This document shows, in pieces, positions 33,723 to 42,454 of a stretch of 64,000 nt of DNA (positions are counted from its first letter, which is position 1; every line of letters starts with the position of its first letter). The position numbers and the translations under genes were made by a program. The DNA is from JASLEW01 sp963732005 (GTDB lineage: Bacteria; Acidobacteriota; Thermoanaerobaculia; Multivoradales; UBA5704): contig CAVSXT010000003.1 of NCBI GenBank assembly GCA_963732005.1, positions 62,001-126,000 of the forward strand. The letters are read 5' to 3'. The notes beneath the pieces were generated by a model. The model saw only the letters and a list, made by a program, of their open reading frames with translations, was not told the DNA's origin and searched no databases.

Positions 33723-34636
33723 GCTGGCGCCGGCGCCAGCACCTGCAACGACTCCGGCGCGAGGCGCACCTGGACCCGGACCGGCGCACCGGGGGCGGCG
33801 CTCTCGCCAACCTGGAACGGGTCGCCGTCGACCTGCACTCCGGCCTCCGGCGGCAGGCTGAAAGTCACCTCCTCGACCGACCGCACCCTGACGTCGGCGC
33901 GACGGGTGTGCCTGCCGCTCACCACGCCGAGGATGAAGCCCAGGGTGGGAGCGCGGCCGCTGCCGTGGAACGTCACCAGCTCGAGCCGCCGGTCGTCGGG
34001 CCGGGCGCCGGGAGCCATGTGGAAGCTGCCGCCGTAGTGGGGAATGTTGGAGACGGCGAGGAAGGTGGCGGGCGGCAGGCGCTCGCCGTCGGCCGTGATC
34101 TCTATCGCGGGATAGCCGTAGCGCCACCACTCCCGCACCCCTTGCAGGAAGACGGCGGTCTTGCCCAGCCGCGCCTTCCAGCCGGGGTCGAGGGCGGCCA
34201 GGGCGCGGGCGTCGAGGCCGGCCGAGATCATCATCAGGAAGGGTCTGCCGCCGGCGAGGCCGACGTCGAAAGAACGCGCCGGCGAGCGGCAGAGCACGGC
34301 GGCGGCGGCGAGCGGGTCGCGCGGCAGCCCGAGGGCGAGCGCCATCAGGTTCGCGGTGCCGCCCGGCAGGATGCCCAGCCGCGCCCCGCCGCCCAGTAGG
34401 CCGGCGGCCACTTCGCGGGCGGTGCCGTCGCCGCCGAGCGCGAAAACCGCCTCGACGCGGCCCTCGCGGGCGAGCTCGCCGGCCAGCTCGGTCGCCTGGC
34501 CGGCCGCGGCGGTGGGCATCGGCTCGATGTCGAAACCCTCCCGGCGGCAGATCCCGAGGACGCCCGCCAGCACGCGCTGCCAGCGGCCGCGCCCGGCGGT
34601 CGGGTTGTAGATCAGCGCGGCGCGGCGCATCGGCAT
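33719..34636 (-). CDS. Diacylglycerol kinase-family lipid kinase (YegS/DagK-like)
   Basis: 305 residues. NPTAGRGRWQRVL is the N-terminal nucleotide-binding strand, GGDGTAREVAAGLLGG the catalytic GGDGT motif, and LGILPGGTANLMALAL the PGGT loop. The C-terminal beta-sandwich is present (PATFLAVSNIPHYGGSFHMAP). Such enzymes phosphorylate diacylglycerol, sphingoid bases or undecaprenol-like lipids at the membrane. The substrate cannot be told from sequence. It is 22 bases downstream of ruvB. Confidence 0.93.
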   Translation of the reverse strand: MPMRRAALIYNPTAGRGRWQRVLAGVLGICRREGFDIEPMPTAAAGQATELAGELAREGRVEAVFALGGDGTAREVAAGLLGGGARLGILPGGTANLMALALGLPRDPLAAAAVLCRSPARSFDVGLAGGRPFLMMISAGLDARALAALDPGWKARLGKTAVFLQGVREWWRYGYPAIEITADGERLPPATFLAVSNIPHYGGSFHMAPGARPDDRRLELVTFHGSGRAPTLGFILGVVSGRHTRRADVRVRSVEEVTFSLPPEAGVQVDGDPFQVGESAAPGAPVRVQVRLAPESLQVLAPAPA

Positions 34637-34658
34637 CGGCAGCCCGACGGCGGGGCGA

Positions 34659-35684
34659 TCAGAAGAGGCGGCCGGTGGTGCCGTGGCGGGGCGGCAGGCC
34701 GAGGTGCTCGTAGGCGCGCCGGGTTGCCACCCTGCCGCGCGGCGTGCGCTGCAGGAAGCCCTCCTGGATGAGATAGGGCTCGTAAAGGTCCTCGAGCGTG
34801 CCGGCGTCCTCTCCCACCGCCGCCGCCAGCGCCTTGATCCCGGCCGGGCCGCCGTCGTAGTGCGCGATCAGCGTGCTCAGCAGCTTGCGGTCCACCTCCT
34901 CGAAGCCGTGCTCGTCCACCTCGAGCAGCGCCAGGGCGCTGCGCGCGGCGTCGAGGTCGATGCGCTCGGTCCGCTCCACCTGCGCGAAGTCGCGCACCCG
35001 GCGGAGCAGCCGGTTGGCCACCCGGGGCGTGCCGCGGCTGCGGCGTGCCAGCTCGCCGGCGCCGGCATCGTCGATCTCGATCGCCAGCAACCGCGCGGAC
35101 CGCTTGACGATCTGCGCCAACTCCGCCGGCACGTAGAAGTCGAGGCGGTGCACGATGCCGAAGCGGGCCCGCAGCGGCGCGCTGATCAGTCCGGCGCGGG
35201 TGGTGGCGCCCACCAGCGTGAAGCGGGGCAGCGTGATCTTGACCGTGCGGGCGGCGGGGCCCTGCCCGATCACCAGATCCAGGCGGTAGTCCTCGAGCGC
35301 CGGATAGAGGATCTCCTCGACGGTCGGGCCGAGGCGGTGGATCTCGTCGATGAACAGCACCTCGCCGGCCTCGAGGTTGGTGAGGATGGCGGCCAGATCG
35401 CCGGCGCGCTCGAGCACCGGTCCGGAGGTGATGCGCAGCGGTGCCGCCATCTCGGTGGCGATGAGATGCGCCAGCGTGGTCTTGCCGAGCCCCGGCGGGC
35501 CGAACAGCAGAACGTGATCAAGGCTCTCGCCGCGCTCGCGAGCGGCGCGGATGAAGACGCGCAGGTTGTCGACGATCTTGCGCTGGCCGACGTACTCGTC
35601 GAGGTGCCGAGGCCGCAGCGAGGGCTCGACCCCGAGGTCCTCGGGATCGGGGGCGCCAGAGAGCAGCCGGTCTTCGGACAGCAC
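34659..35684 (-). CDS. ruvB: Holliday junction branch migration ATPase RuvB
   Basis: 341 residues, GTG start at 35684, the usual start relative to the family (SEDRLLSGAPDPEDLGVEPSLRP). AAA+ core with Walker A GPPGLGKTT, Walker B LFIDEIHRL, sensor 1 VGATTRAGLIS, Arg finger region RFGIVHRLDFY, and the C-terminal winged-helix DNA-binding domain (YLIQEGFLQRTPRGR). It powers RuvA-guided branch migration. The ATG-initiated longer frame upstream is not family-like. It has a TACAAT element immediately before the start. Confidence 0.97.
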   Translation of the reverse strand: MLSEDRLLSGAPDPEDLGVEPSLRPRHLDEYVGQRKIVDNLRVFIRAARERGESLDHVLLFGPPGLGKTTLAHLIATEMAAPLRITSGPVLERAGDLAAILTNLEAGEVLFIDEIHRLGPTVEEILYPALEDYRLDLVIGQGPAARTVKITLPRFTLVGATTRAGLISAPLRARFGIVHRLDFYVPAELAQIVKRSARLLAIEIDDAGAGELARRSRGTPRVANRLLRRVRDFAQVERTERIDLDAARSALALLEVDEHGFEEVDRKLLSTLIAHYDGGPAGIKALAAAVGEDAGTLEDLYEPYLIQEGFLQRTPRGRVATRRAYEHLGLPPRHGTTGRLF

Positions 35685-35690
35685 CCCGCC

Positions 35691-35696
35691 ATTGTA
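35691..35696 (-). promoter_or_regulatory. -10-like element directly before ruvB
   Basis: On the minus strand TACAAT is followed by six bases (GGCGGG) and then the GTG start. A transcript starting at the usual distance would begin at or next to the start codon, so ruvB may be leaderless. The -35 region is weak. Confidence 0.4.
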
Positions 35697-35836
35697 CCCG
35701 GTGGTCGGAGAGGGAACGAGGAGGGTCGCGGGGCAGGGGAGAAATGCTATAGGCTTCGCGCAATTGGATCGTTGGATCTTCCCAGCAACCCTCACGAGCT
35801 TCCGGGCGCCCTGCCGGCCCCGGCGAAGGAGAGTCG

Positions 35837-36808
35837 ATGACCGCATCGAGAAACAGCATTTGGCGACATGCAATCGTCCTGGTGGCGGCGCTGGCATTGG
35901 CCTGGCCCGTCCTGTCGCCGGCGCCGGCCCATGCCGCCGGCACCGCCGCACCCGCTGCCGGCGCCGCGCCGGTGGACCTCAACACCGCGAGCGAGAAGGA
36001 TCTCACCTCGCTGCCCGGCGTCGGGGCGGCGACGGCCAAGAAGATCATCGCCGGCCGCCCCTACGCCGCCGTCGGCGATTTGGCGCGCGCCGGCGTGTCG
36101 GCCAAGACCATCGCGAAGATCACCCCGCTGGTGACCGTGTCCGGCGGTGGCGCGCCGGCGGCCGGCGCCAAGGCGGCGACCGCGCCGGCAGCAGCAGCGA
36201 CGGCGCCGGCAGCGCCGGGAACCATGGCGGCCCAGACGCCCAAGTCCAAGGCCGCTGCCGCGGGCGCGAAGACGGCGGCGACGGCCGGGCCGGTCGATCT
36301 CAACACGGCGAGCGACGCCGACCTCGTCTCGCTGCCCGGCGTCGGAGCGGCCACCGCCAAGAAGATCGTCGCCGGCCGGCCCTACGCCAGCGTCGCCGAC
36401 CTGGCGCGCGCCGGCGTGCCGGCCAAGACCATCGCGAAGATCACCCCGCTGGTGACGGTGTCCGGCAGCGCCGCGCCGGCGACCGGCACCAAGACGGCCG
36501 GCGCTGCGACGCCGGCGACATCGGCAGCCCCGGGGACGATGGCGTCCCAGACCCCCAAGTCCAAGGCCGCCGCCGCTCCGGCGGCAGCCGCCACGACACC
36601 GCCGCCCACGGCCGCCGCTGCCGGCGGCGCGGCTCCGGCGCCGCCCCAGCCGGGGATGGTGTGGGTGAACTTGACGACCAAGGTCTACCACGTGCAGGGC
36701 GACCAATGGTACGGCAAGACCAAGCACGGCCAGTACATGACCGAGGCCGACGCGATCAAGGCCGGCTACCGCGCCGCGAAGAACGGGCCGAAGGCACCGC
36801 CCAAGTAA
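35837..36808 (+). CDS. Secreted protein with two ComEA-type helix-hairpin-helix repeats
   Basis: 323 residues with a clear signal peptide (HAIVLVAALALAWPVLSPAPAHA). Two nearly identical modules start PVDLNTAS (DNA 35969 and 36290), each with LPGVGAATAKKI and LARAGV(S/P)AKTIAKITPLVTV, separated by Ala/Pro/Lys-rich linkers that also repeat (GTMA(A/S)QTPKSKAAAA). The C-terminus has MVWVNLTTKVYHVQGDQWYGKTK and YMTEADAIKAGY, a short module I know from exported proteins of related bacteria. ComEA-type HhH domains bind DNA nonspecifically, so a role in envelope DNA binding or uptake is possible. No other competence genes are here except a DprA-like gene at 51.7 kb. Confidence 0.8.
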   Translation: MTASRNSIWRHAIVLVAALALAWPVLSPAPAHAAGTAAPAAGAAPVDLNTASEKDLTSLPGVGAATAKKIIAGRPYAAVGDLARAGVSAKTIAKITPLVTVSGGGAPAAGAKAATAPAAAATAPAAPGTMAAQTPKSKAAAAGAKTAATAGPVDLNTASDADLVSLPGVGAATAKKIVAGRPYASVADLARAGVPAKTIAKITPLVTVSGSAAPATGTKTAGAATPATSAAPGTMASQTPKSKAAAAPAAAATTPPPTAAAAGGAAPAPPQPGMVWVNLTTKVYHVQGDQWYGKTKHGQYMTEADAIKAGYRAAKNGPKAPPK

Positions 36809-36817
36809 AGAGCGCGT

Positions 36818-36843
36818 GGCGGCGCCGGTGCGCCGGCGCCGCC
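36818..36843 (+). terminator. GC hairpin after the helix-hairpin-helix gene
   Basis: GGCGGCGCCGG (36818-36828) and CCGGCGCCGCC (36833-36843) form a perfect 11-bp stem with a TGCG loop, 10 bases after the stop. No T tract follows. Confidence 0.5.
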
Positions 36844-36880
36844 GCGGACGGAAGCTGAAGCGGGACACAAGGAGACGGCG

Positions 36881-37330
36881 ATGGGTTTCTGGGACGAGGT
36901 GGTCAAGGTGACGGGCAGCGTGGCTGGCGCGGCGGAGGGCGCGGCGACGCCGGAGGGTGCGGCGGCGCCGGTGGCTCCCGCGATGAGCGGGGCGCTGGTG
37001 CAGGAGGCGGTCGGGATGCTGACCCAAGGCGGCGCCGGTGGCTTGCAAGGTCTGGTGAAGCAGTTCGAGGGCCAGGGCCTGGGTCATATCATCGGCTCGT
37101 GGCTGGGATCGGGCGAGAACCTGCCGATCTCGGGCGCGCAGCTGCAGGGAGTGCTGGGACAGCAGCGGCTGGCGGAGATGGCGCAGCGCCTGGGGCTGCC
37201 ACCGGAAGCGGCCGCCTCCACGCTCGCCGCGGTGTTGCCGGCGGTGGTGGATCGGTTGACGCCCCAAGGCGGGGTCGAGCCGCAGCTGTTGCAGCAGGGG
37301 CTCGCTTGGCTCGAGGGCCGCTCCGGCTAG
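36881..37330 (+). CDS. YidB/DUF937 family protein
   Basis: 149 residues, ATG at 36881 with AAGGAGACGG upstream. The pattern is that of YidB: a Gly-rich region (LTQGGAGGLQGLVKQFEGQGLGHIIGSWLGSGENLPIS), LQGVLGQQRLAEMAQRLGLPPEAAASTLAAVLPAVVDRLTPQG. The N-terminal 40 residues are Ala/Gly/Pro-rich. DUF937 proteins are small, cytoplasmic and of unknown function. A single gene flanked by hairpins. Confidence 0.9.
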   Translation: MGFWDEVVKVTGSVAGAAEGAATPEGAAAPVAPAMSGALVQEAVGMLTQGGAGGLQGLVKQFEGQGLGHIIGSWLGSGENLPISGAQLQGVLGQQRLAEMAQRLGLPPEAAASTLAAVLPAVVDRLTPQGGVEPQLLQQGLAWLEGRSG

Positions 37331-37354
37331 CGGTCGCGCGCCGAGGGCGAAACG

Positions 37355-37406
37355 GAGCGCCGCAAGGTCGGAAGGGAGCGGTCCCTTCCCGCTTGCGGCT
37401 TCGCTC
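37355..37406 (+). terminator. Long nested hairpin after the YidB-like gene
   Basis: Outer arms GAGCGCCGCAAG (37355-37366) and CTTGCGGCTTCGCTC (37392-37406) enclose a perfect inner stem GGAAGGGA (37370-37377) / TCCCTTCC (37382-37389) with loop GCGG. The structure is longer than needed for a terminator and may be a structured RNA element. Confidence 0.5.
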
Positions 37407-37489
37407 GTCGCCAGTCGAGGGCACCTCCGGTAGCTTGGACGGGGACTCGCGGCAGGCGGCGGGCCTAATCGGAACAGGAGGGTTCTGCC

Positions 37490-37807
37490 ATGGTGAAGAG
37501 ACTGGTTGCGGGTTTGGTCGCGGCGGCGCTGGTCGCCATCGTTCTCGTGGCTCCTGCCCAGGCGGCGGCGCCGAAGACCTACCAGGTGACAGGGCCGGTG
37601 CTCGAGCTCACCCCCGACATGATCGTGGTGATGAAGGGCAAGGATCGCTGGGAGATCGCCCGCGACGCGGGGACCAAGGTGACCGGCGACCTCAAGGTCG
37701 GCGCCAAGGTGACGATCGAGTACCGGATGACCGCGACGGCGATCGACGTCAAGCCCGAGAAGGCGCCCGCCGCCAAGGCGGCCAAGCCCAAGACCGGCTC
37801 GCGCTGA
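37490..37807 (+). CDS. Small secreted beta-domain protein, function unknown
   Basis: 105 residues, AGGAGGGTT before the ATG. Signal peptide MVKRLVAGLVAAALVAIVLVAPAQA, cleavage likely after AQA. The mature part is a short OB/DUF5666-like beta domain (VTGPVLELTPDMIVVMKG, WEIARDAGTKVTGDLKVG, VTIEYRMTATAIDVK) and a Lys/Ala/Pro tail. I do not recognise a specific family beyond this resemblance. Probably periplasmic. Confidence 0.75.
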   Translation: MVKRLVAGLVAAALVAIVLVAPAQAAAPKTYQVTGPVLELTPDMIVVMKGKDRWEIARDAGTKVTGDLKVGAKVTIEYRMTATAIDVKPEKAPAAKAAKPKTGSR

Positions 37808-37950
37808 TCGGCGGCGGCGTAGCGGCGGCCCGGGTCGGGGCTCGACCCCCTCGCCGGCGGCGGCCAGGGTCAGCTCGGACAGGCGAGCGACCGCCGCCGG
37901 CGCCATGCGGTGCCGCGGGCTTATGGGTCTACAGGTCTACGGTCTAGCGT

Positions 37951-39225
37951 CTACGGGCCGGTGGCGCTCGCGGTAGCCGCCGGCTCGCGGGTCGTCAGCT
38001 CGTCGAGTGCGGCCAGCGCTTGCCGTTCCGCTGCCTCGCCGGCGCCCAGGCCGCAGTCGCGAAGCCCGGCGGCGACCGCGGCGACGGTGCGGCGCAGCAG
38101 GTCGGGGTTGCCGATCACCCATCCCATATGGCCGACGCGGAAGTAGCGGCTGCGCAGCTCGGGCAGCAGCCCGGTCGCCACGGTGACGCCGTGCGCGGCG
38201 ATTCGTGCCACGACCGCCGCCGCGTCGGCGCTGCTGGCGGCACCGGCACCGGCGGCGCTCCCGCCGCCGGCTGGTTCGGGCAGCAACAAAGCGGAGAGGG
38301 TATCGGCGGCCAGCTCGTCGCGAGCCGGCAGCAACCGCAGCCCGAGGGCCCGCCAGGCGGCTCTCAGGGCGGCGCCGGCGGCGGCGTGGCGGGCGATCCG
38401 CGCCGCCGCTCCATCGCTCTCGATCTCGGCCAGGCCGGCGGCGAGGGCCAGCACCAGGTTGGTGGGCGGGGTGGAGAAGTAGGCGGCGCGGCGCTCCTCG
38501 TAGGCGCGCATCACCGGCAGCCAGGTCTCCCAATCCAGGTACATCGGCGGTGCGCTGCGCCGCGCCGCCCGTGCCGCCAGCGCCCGCGGGCTCGCCACCA
38601 TGAGCGCCAGCCCCGGTGGCAGCCCGAGCGCCTTTTGCGAGGCGGTGAGGTACACGTCCGCGTCCCAACCGGCCATGTCGAAGGGTTCGCCGGCGGCGGC
38701 GCAGACGCCGTCGAAGACCGCCAACATGCCCTCCTCGCGCGCCAGGCCGGCCAGCGGCTCGGGATCGATGCGCACGCCGGTCGAGGTGTCGACGTGGGTG
38801 GCGAACAGCGCTCGGCAAGGCGCCGCACCCGCGGCGCGGTCGGCGGCCAGCGCCGCTCGCACCTCGGCAACCGCCGGAGCCTCGCCGGGCGCGGCGCCGA
38901 CCTCGAGGAGAGCGGCTCCCTGGCGCCGCAGCATCTCGGCCATGCGGTCCGAGAAGTAGCCGGTCTTCACCAGCAGCACGCGGTCGCCCGGCGAGATCAA
39001 ATTGGCGACCGCCATGTCCATCGCCACGGTGCCGCCGCCGCCCACCACGAACGGCTGGCTCGAGGGCGCCGCCGACCAGACCCGCCGCATCGCCGCGAGC
39101 GCCTCGCCGAAGGCGGCGATCAGCGCCGGCGCGGTGTGCCCGGGGGGCGGCGCCGAGTAGGCGGCGAGCACCCGCGGCGAGACCTCGACCGGTCCCGGGA
39201 TCATCAGCAGCGCGCGCTCCGCCAT
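37951..39225 (-). CDS. Class V PLP-dependent aminotransferase (alanine/serine-glyoxylate type)
   Basis: 424 residues. IPGPVEVSPRVLAAY at the start, FVVGGGGTVAMDMAVANL, FATHVDTSTGV, VFDGVCAAAGEPFDMAGWDADVYLTASQKALG with the PLP Lys in SQKAL, and PMYLDWETW are the features of the alanine-glyoxylate/serine-glyoxylate aminotransferase group. A Gly/Ala/Ser insertion (near 318-333) interrupts the C-terminal small domain. It is the last gene of the minus-strand lipid operon, 51 bases after the monooxygenase. It may amine a product of the pathway or be unrelated primary metabolism. Confidence 0.9.
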   Translation of the reverse strand: MAERALLMIPGPVEVSPRVLAAYSAPPPGHTAPALIAAFGEALAAMRRVWSAAPSSQPFVVGGGGTVAMDMAVANLISPGDRVLLVKTGYFSDRMAEMLRRQGAALLEVGAAPGEAPAVAEVRAALAADRAAGAAPCRALFATHVDTSTGVRIDPEPLAGLAREEGMLAVFDGVCAAAGEPFDMAGWDADVYLTASQKALGLPPGLALMVASPRALAARAARRSAPPMYLDWETWLPVMRAYEERRAAYFSTPPTNLVLALAAGLAEIESDGAAARIARHAAAGAALRAAWRALGLRLLPARDELAADTLSALLLPEPAGGGSAAGAGAASSADAAAVVARIAAHGVTVATGLLPELRSRYFRVGHMGWVIGNPDLLRRTVAAVAAGLRDCGLGAGEAAERQALAALDELTTREPAATASATGP

Positions 39226-39276
39226 CTGGCTTTCCCTCCCTTCTCGCGAGTGATGAACGGCCCGCCGGGCCGATCC

Positions 39277-40614
39277 TCACACCGTGACCAGACGATAGAC
39301 CAGTCGCAGGGCGCCGTCGATGCCCAGCCGCGCCGGCGGCAGCGCTCGGGCGTGGATGCCCAGCAGGCGCGAGAACAGCGCCGGCTCGGCAGCCAGCGCC
39401 CGCACCACCCGCCGGCGCAGCCAGGGCCGGCGCTCGATGGCCAGCAGCAGCGAGGTCATGGTGTCCGGCAGCCGGCCGATCCGGCGGTGGGCGGCGGCGT
39501 AGCGCGCCAGCGCCTGATCGTCCGGCGCCGCCCGCTGGCCGCCGGCCGCGGGCGCCGTGGCTGCCAGCGCCGCGACCAGCGCCGCCGCTTGATGGAGCGC
39601 CACCGCCAGGCCTTCGCCGGTGATGGCATCGACGTAGCCCGCCGCGTCGCCGATCAGCGCGACGTTGCCGCGCGCCACGGCGCGGGCGCGCTGCAGCAGC
39701 GGCCCGGCGCCACGGTCGCGCGAAGCCTGGGGCGCGCCGGCCAGCCGCGCCGCCAGCACCGGGAATGCCGCCAGCAGGTGGTCGAAGCTCCCCCGTGCGA
39801 TGGCCGCGCCGCCGGAGCGGGACTCGTCCCGGGCCTGCCGCGGCAGGCCGCTCCACAGCATCGCCACCCCGACCAACCGCGGTCCGACCGGCGTCACGTA
39901 GGCCTCGCAGCCGGGGCCCCAGTAGACCTCCACCATGTCGCTCCACGGCTGGCAAGCGAAGTGGCGACGGACGCCGAAGCGGCGGCTGCGGGCAGGCGGC
40001 GACGATGGTTCGAGCCCCGCCCACTGCCGTACCCGCGAGCGCAGGCCATCGGCGCCGACCACCCAGCGTGCGGCGGCCAGCTCGAGGCCGGAGCGGTCGA
40101 TGCAGGCGCCGCCAGCGTGCCGCCGGCTCAGCGCCTCGGCCGGCCGTGTCGCCGGCGCTCCCAGCTGCCATGCCGGCGCCGGCGCTCCCGGCTGCCATGC
40201 GTGCCCCGGCGGCGCCGGTGGGCGTGCTGCTGGCGGCGCCAGGCCCGTGGCGGCGACCCCCCAGCACAGCTCGACCCCCAGCTCCTCGGCGCGCCGCACC
40301 AGCGCCCGGTGGAGGTCGAGCCGCCGCACGCCCAGCCCGCCGGCCCGCGGGAACACTCCCTCGGCCACCGTGTCGCCGTCGAGATAGCGAATGCCGCGGA
40401 TGCGGCAGCCCTCGCCGGGCGGGAGCTCCACCCCCAGCTCGCCGAGCCGCGCTACCGCGTCGGGCATCAAGCCTTCGCCGCAGGCCTTGTCGATCGGCGG
40501 CCGGCAACGCTCGAGCACGCGGACCGAGAGACCGGCGAGGCGCGCCTGGATGGCGGTGGCGAGGCCGGCGGGACCGCCGCCGATCACCAGCAGGTCAGTC
40601 GCCGCGCCGGTCAT
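39277..40614 (-). CDS. FAD-dependent monooxygenase / geranylgeranyl-reductase-like
   Basis: 445 residues from the ATG at 40614 (longer frame would run into the upstream ligase). FAD motif LLVIGGGPAGLATAIQARLAG, ERCRPPIDKACGEGLMPDA (the DKxCGEG pattern of the geranylgeranyl reductase-type flavoproteins), GLRSRVRQW and ALIGDAAGYVDAITGEGLAVAL. A repeated insertion (HAWQPGAP / AWQLGAPA) lies near residue 145. Flavoproteins of this kind hydroxylate phenolic lipids to quinones in type III PKS operons of Streptomyces (SrsC). The operon here is similar, so ring hydroxylation is a fair guess. Confidence 0.88.
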   Translation of the reverse strand: MTGAATDLLVIGGGPAGLATAIQARLAGLSVRVLERCRPPIDKACGEGLMPDAVARLGELGVELPPGEGCRIRGIRYLDGDTVAEGVFPRAGGLGVRRLDLHRALVRRAEELGVELCWGVAATGLAPPAARPPAPPGHAWQPGAPAPAWQLGAPATRPAEALSRRHAGGACIDRSGLELAAARWVVGADGLRSRVRQWAGLEPSSPPARSRRFGVRRHFACQPWSDMVEVYWGPGCEAYVTPVGPRLVGVAMLWSGLPRQARDESRSGGAAIARGSFDHLLAAFPVLAARLAGAPQASRDRGAGPLLQRARAVARGNVALIGDAAGYVDAITGEGLAVALHQAAALVAALAATAPAAGGQRAAPDDQALARYAAAHRRIGRLPDTMTSLLLAIERRPWLRRRVVRALAAEPALFSRLLGIHARALPPARLGIDGALRLVYRLVTV

Positions 40615-40639
40615 CGGAGGTGATTGCGGCGGGTCTGCA

Positions 40640-42454
40640 TCAGGGCAGACGCTCGCCGCGGCGCGCGACCCTCCAGCGCGCATACGCCAGGCTGGAGCGG
40701 GCCACCGCCCGCGCCAGACGCAGCGGCGTGACCGGCGCCGGCGGGGCCAACGCACCCTCCAGATAGAGGCGCAGCGCCTCCGAGCGCTGCAGCTTGCCCG
40801 ACGAGGTGCGCGGCAGGGTGCCGGGAGCCAGCACCTCGAAGCGGTCGATCGCCAGGCCGGTCGCCGCCAGCACCGCCTCGCGGCAGGCGTCCGGGAGCGC
40901 GGCCAGCTCGGCAGTGGTGGCGTGCCGCGAACGCTCGACGAACAGCGCCAGCACCTCTCCCGGCGCCCCCTCCGGCAGCCAGCTCACCGCCACCGCGCAG
41001 CCGGCGCGCACCCCCGGCAGCGCATCGACCGCCTGCTCGATCTCCGCCGGCGAGTGGTTGCGGCCGCGCAGGATGATGAGGTCCTTGGCCCGGCCGGCGA
41101 GGTAGAGCTCGCCGTCGTCGAGGAAGCCGAGATCGCCGGTGTCGAGCCAGCCGTCGCGCAGCGCCCGCGCCGTGCCCTCGGCATCGCCGAGGTAGCCCTG
41201 CATCAACGACGGCCCGGTCACCCACAGCCGCCCCACCCGCCGCGGCGGCAGCTCACGCCCGTGGGGGTCGCGCACCGACAGCCGGAACCCGGGCAGCGGC
41301 CGGCCGACCGAGACGATCTCCCTGCCGGGCTCGCCGGCGCCGGCGCCGGCGCCCGACCCGCCGGCAGGGGCCGGTCGCGCCACCCGCTCCCGGGCCAGCG
41401 CCTCGCGGTCGTAGCAGCCGCTGCGGTAGGGTTCGTCGAGGGCGGAGAAGGTGACCGCCAGCGCCGCTTCCGAGAGGCCGTAGACCGGCGTCAAGGCGGC
41501 CGGCGAGAAGCCCCAGCGGGCGAAACGCTCGGCGAAGGCCCGCAGCACCGCGGGGGCGACCGGCTCGGCGCCGTTCAAGGCAGCCCGCCAGCAGGAGAGG
41601 TCGACGCCCTCCATGTCGGCGTCGGCAACCCGCGAGAGGCACAGGCTGTAGCCGAAGTTCGGGGCGGGAGAGATGGTCGCGCCGTAGCGGCCGATGGCGC
41701 GCAGCCAGAGCGCCGGCCGGACCACGAACAGCTCCGGCGGCAGCAGGGTCAGCGAGGCGTCGCGCGCCAGCGCCGGGAAGACGCAGCCGATCAGCCCCAT
41801 GTCGTGGTAGAGCGGCAGCCAGCTGGCGCAGCTGTGGCGCACCGCCTCGTCGTCGTGCCACGAGCCGCTCAGGATCTCGGTCTGCGCGACGATCGCGCGA
41901 TGGCTCAGCGCCACCGCCTTGGGGGCCACGGTGGTGCCGGAGGAGAACTGGATCAACGCCAGGTCGTCGGGCCGCGGCCGCACCCCCGCGGCCACCGCCG
42001 TCGCCGCCGGCAACGCTTCGGCGGGCAGGTCGGCGAGGGTCCGGCAGCCGTGGGGCGGCCGCGCCGTCGCCACCGCCTCGCCAAGGAAGCGCTTGACCCG
42101 CGCGTCGGCGAGCACCAAGCAGGCGCCGCAGGCCGCCAGCATGCGGGTGGTGCGGGCGACGTACTCCCGCAGCCGCCCGAGGCGGACCGGCGGGTAGAGC
42201 GGCACCGGCACCGCGCCGGCCAGCAGCGCGCCGAAGAAGCCGGCGAAGAACTCGACGCCGGTGGGAAACACCAGCGCGACGCGCTCGCCGGGGGCGACGC
42301 CCAGGGCGAGGAGGCCGCCGGCGACGGCCAGCGCGCGCTCGCGCACCTCGCCCCAGCCCACCCAGACCGCCTGCTCGCCGCGATCGACGAAGCGCAGGCC
42401 GCCGTCCGCCAGCCGCCCCGCGCGCAGCAGGTAGTCGTTGAGGGTCTCAGCCAA
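40640..42454 (-). CDS. Fatty acyl-AMP ligase (FAAL-type adenylating enzyme)
   Basis: 604 residues. Phosphate loop FSSGTTVAPKAVALSHRAI, SWLPLYHDMGLIGCVFPAL (FAAL/ACS motif), ALNGAEPV, VYGLSEAALAVTFS, and C-terminal TGDLGFLDDGELYLAGRAKDLII with Lys in RTSSGKLQRSEA. It activates a fatty acid as acyl-AMP and loads it on an acyl carrier protein. The ACP gene lies directly upstream with an 8-base overlap. The starter unit for the type III PKS is the likely product. A Gly/Ala insertion (GGSGAGAGAGEP) sits near residue 368. Confidence 0.93.
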   Translation of the reverse strand: MAETLNDYLLRAGRLADGGLRFVDRGEQAVWVGWGEVRERALAVAGGLLALGVAPGERVALVFPTGVEFFAGFFGALLAGAVPVPLYPPVRLGRLREYVARTTRMLAACGACLVLADARVKRFLGEAVATARPPHGCRTLADLPAEALPAATAVAAGVRPRPDDLALIQFSSGTTVAPKAVALSHRAIVAQTEILSGSWHDDEAVRHSCASWLPLYHDMGLIGCVFPALARDASLTLLPPELFVVRPALWLRAIGRYGATISPAPNFGYSLCLSRVADADMEGVDLSCWRAALNGAEPVAPAVLRAFAERFARWGFSPAALTPVYGLSEAALAVTFSALDEPYRSGCYDREALARERVARPAPAGGSGAGAGAGEPGREIVSVGRPLPGFRLSVRDPHGRELPPRRVGRLWVTGPSLMQGYLGDAEGTARALRDGWLDTGDLGFLDDGELYLAGRAKDLIILRGRNHSPAEIEQAVDALPGVRAGCAVAVSWLPEGAPGEVLALFVERSRHATTAELAALPDACREAVLAATGLAIDRFEVLAPGTLPRTSSGKLQRSEALRLYLEGALAPPAPVTPLRLARAVARSSLAYARWRVARRGERLP

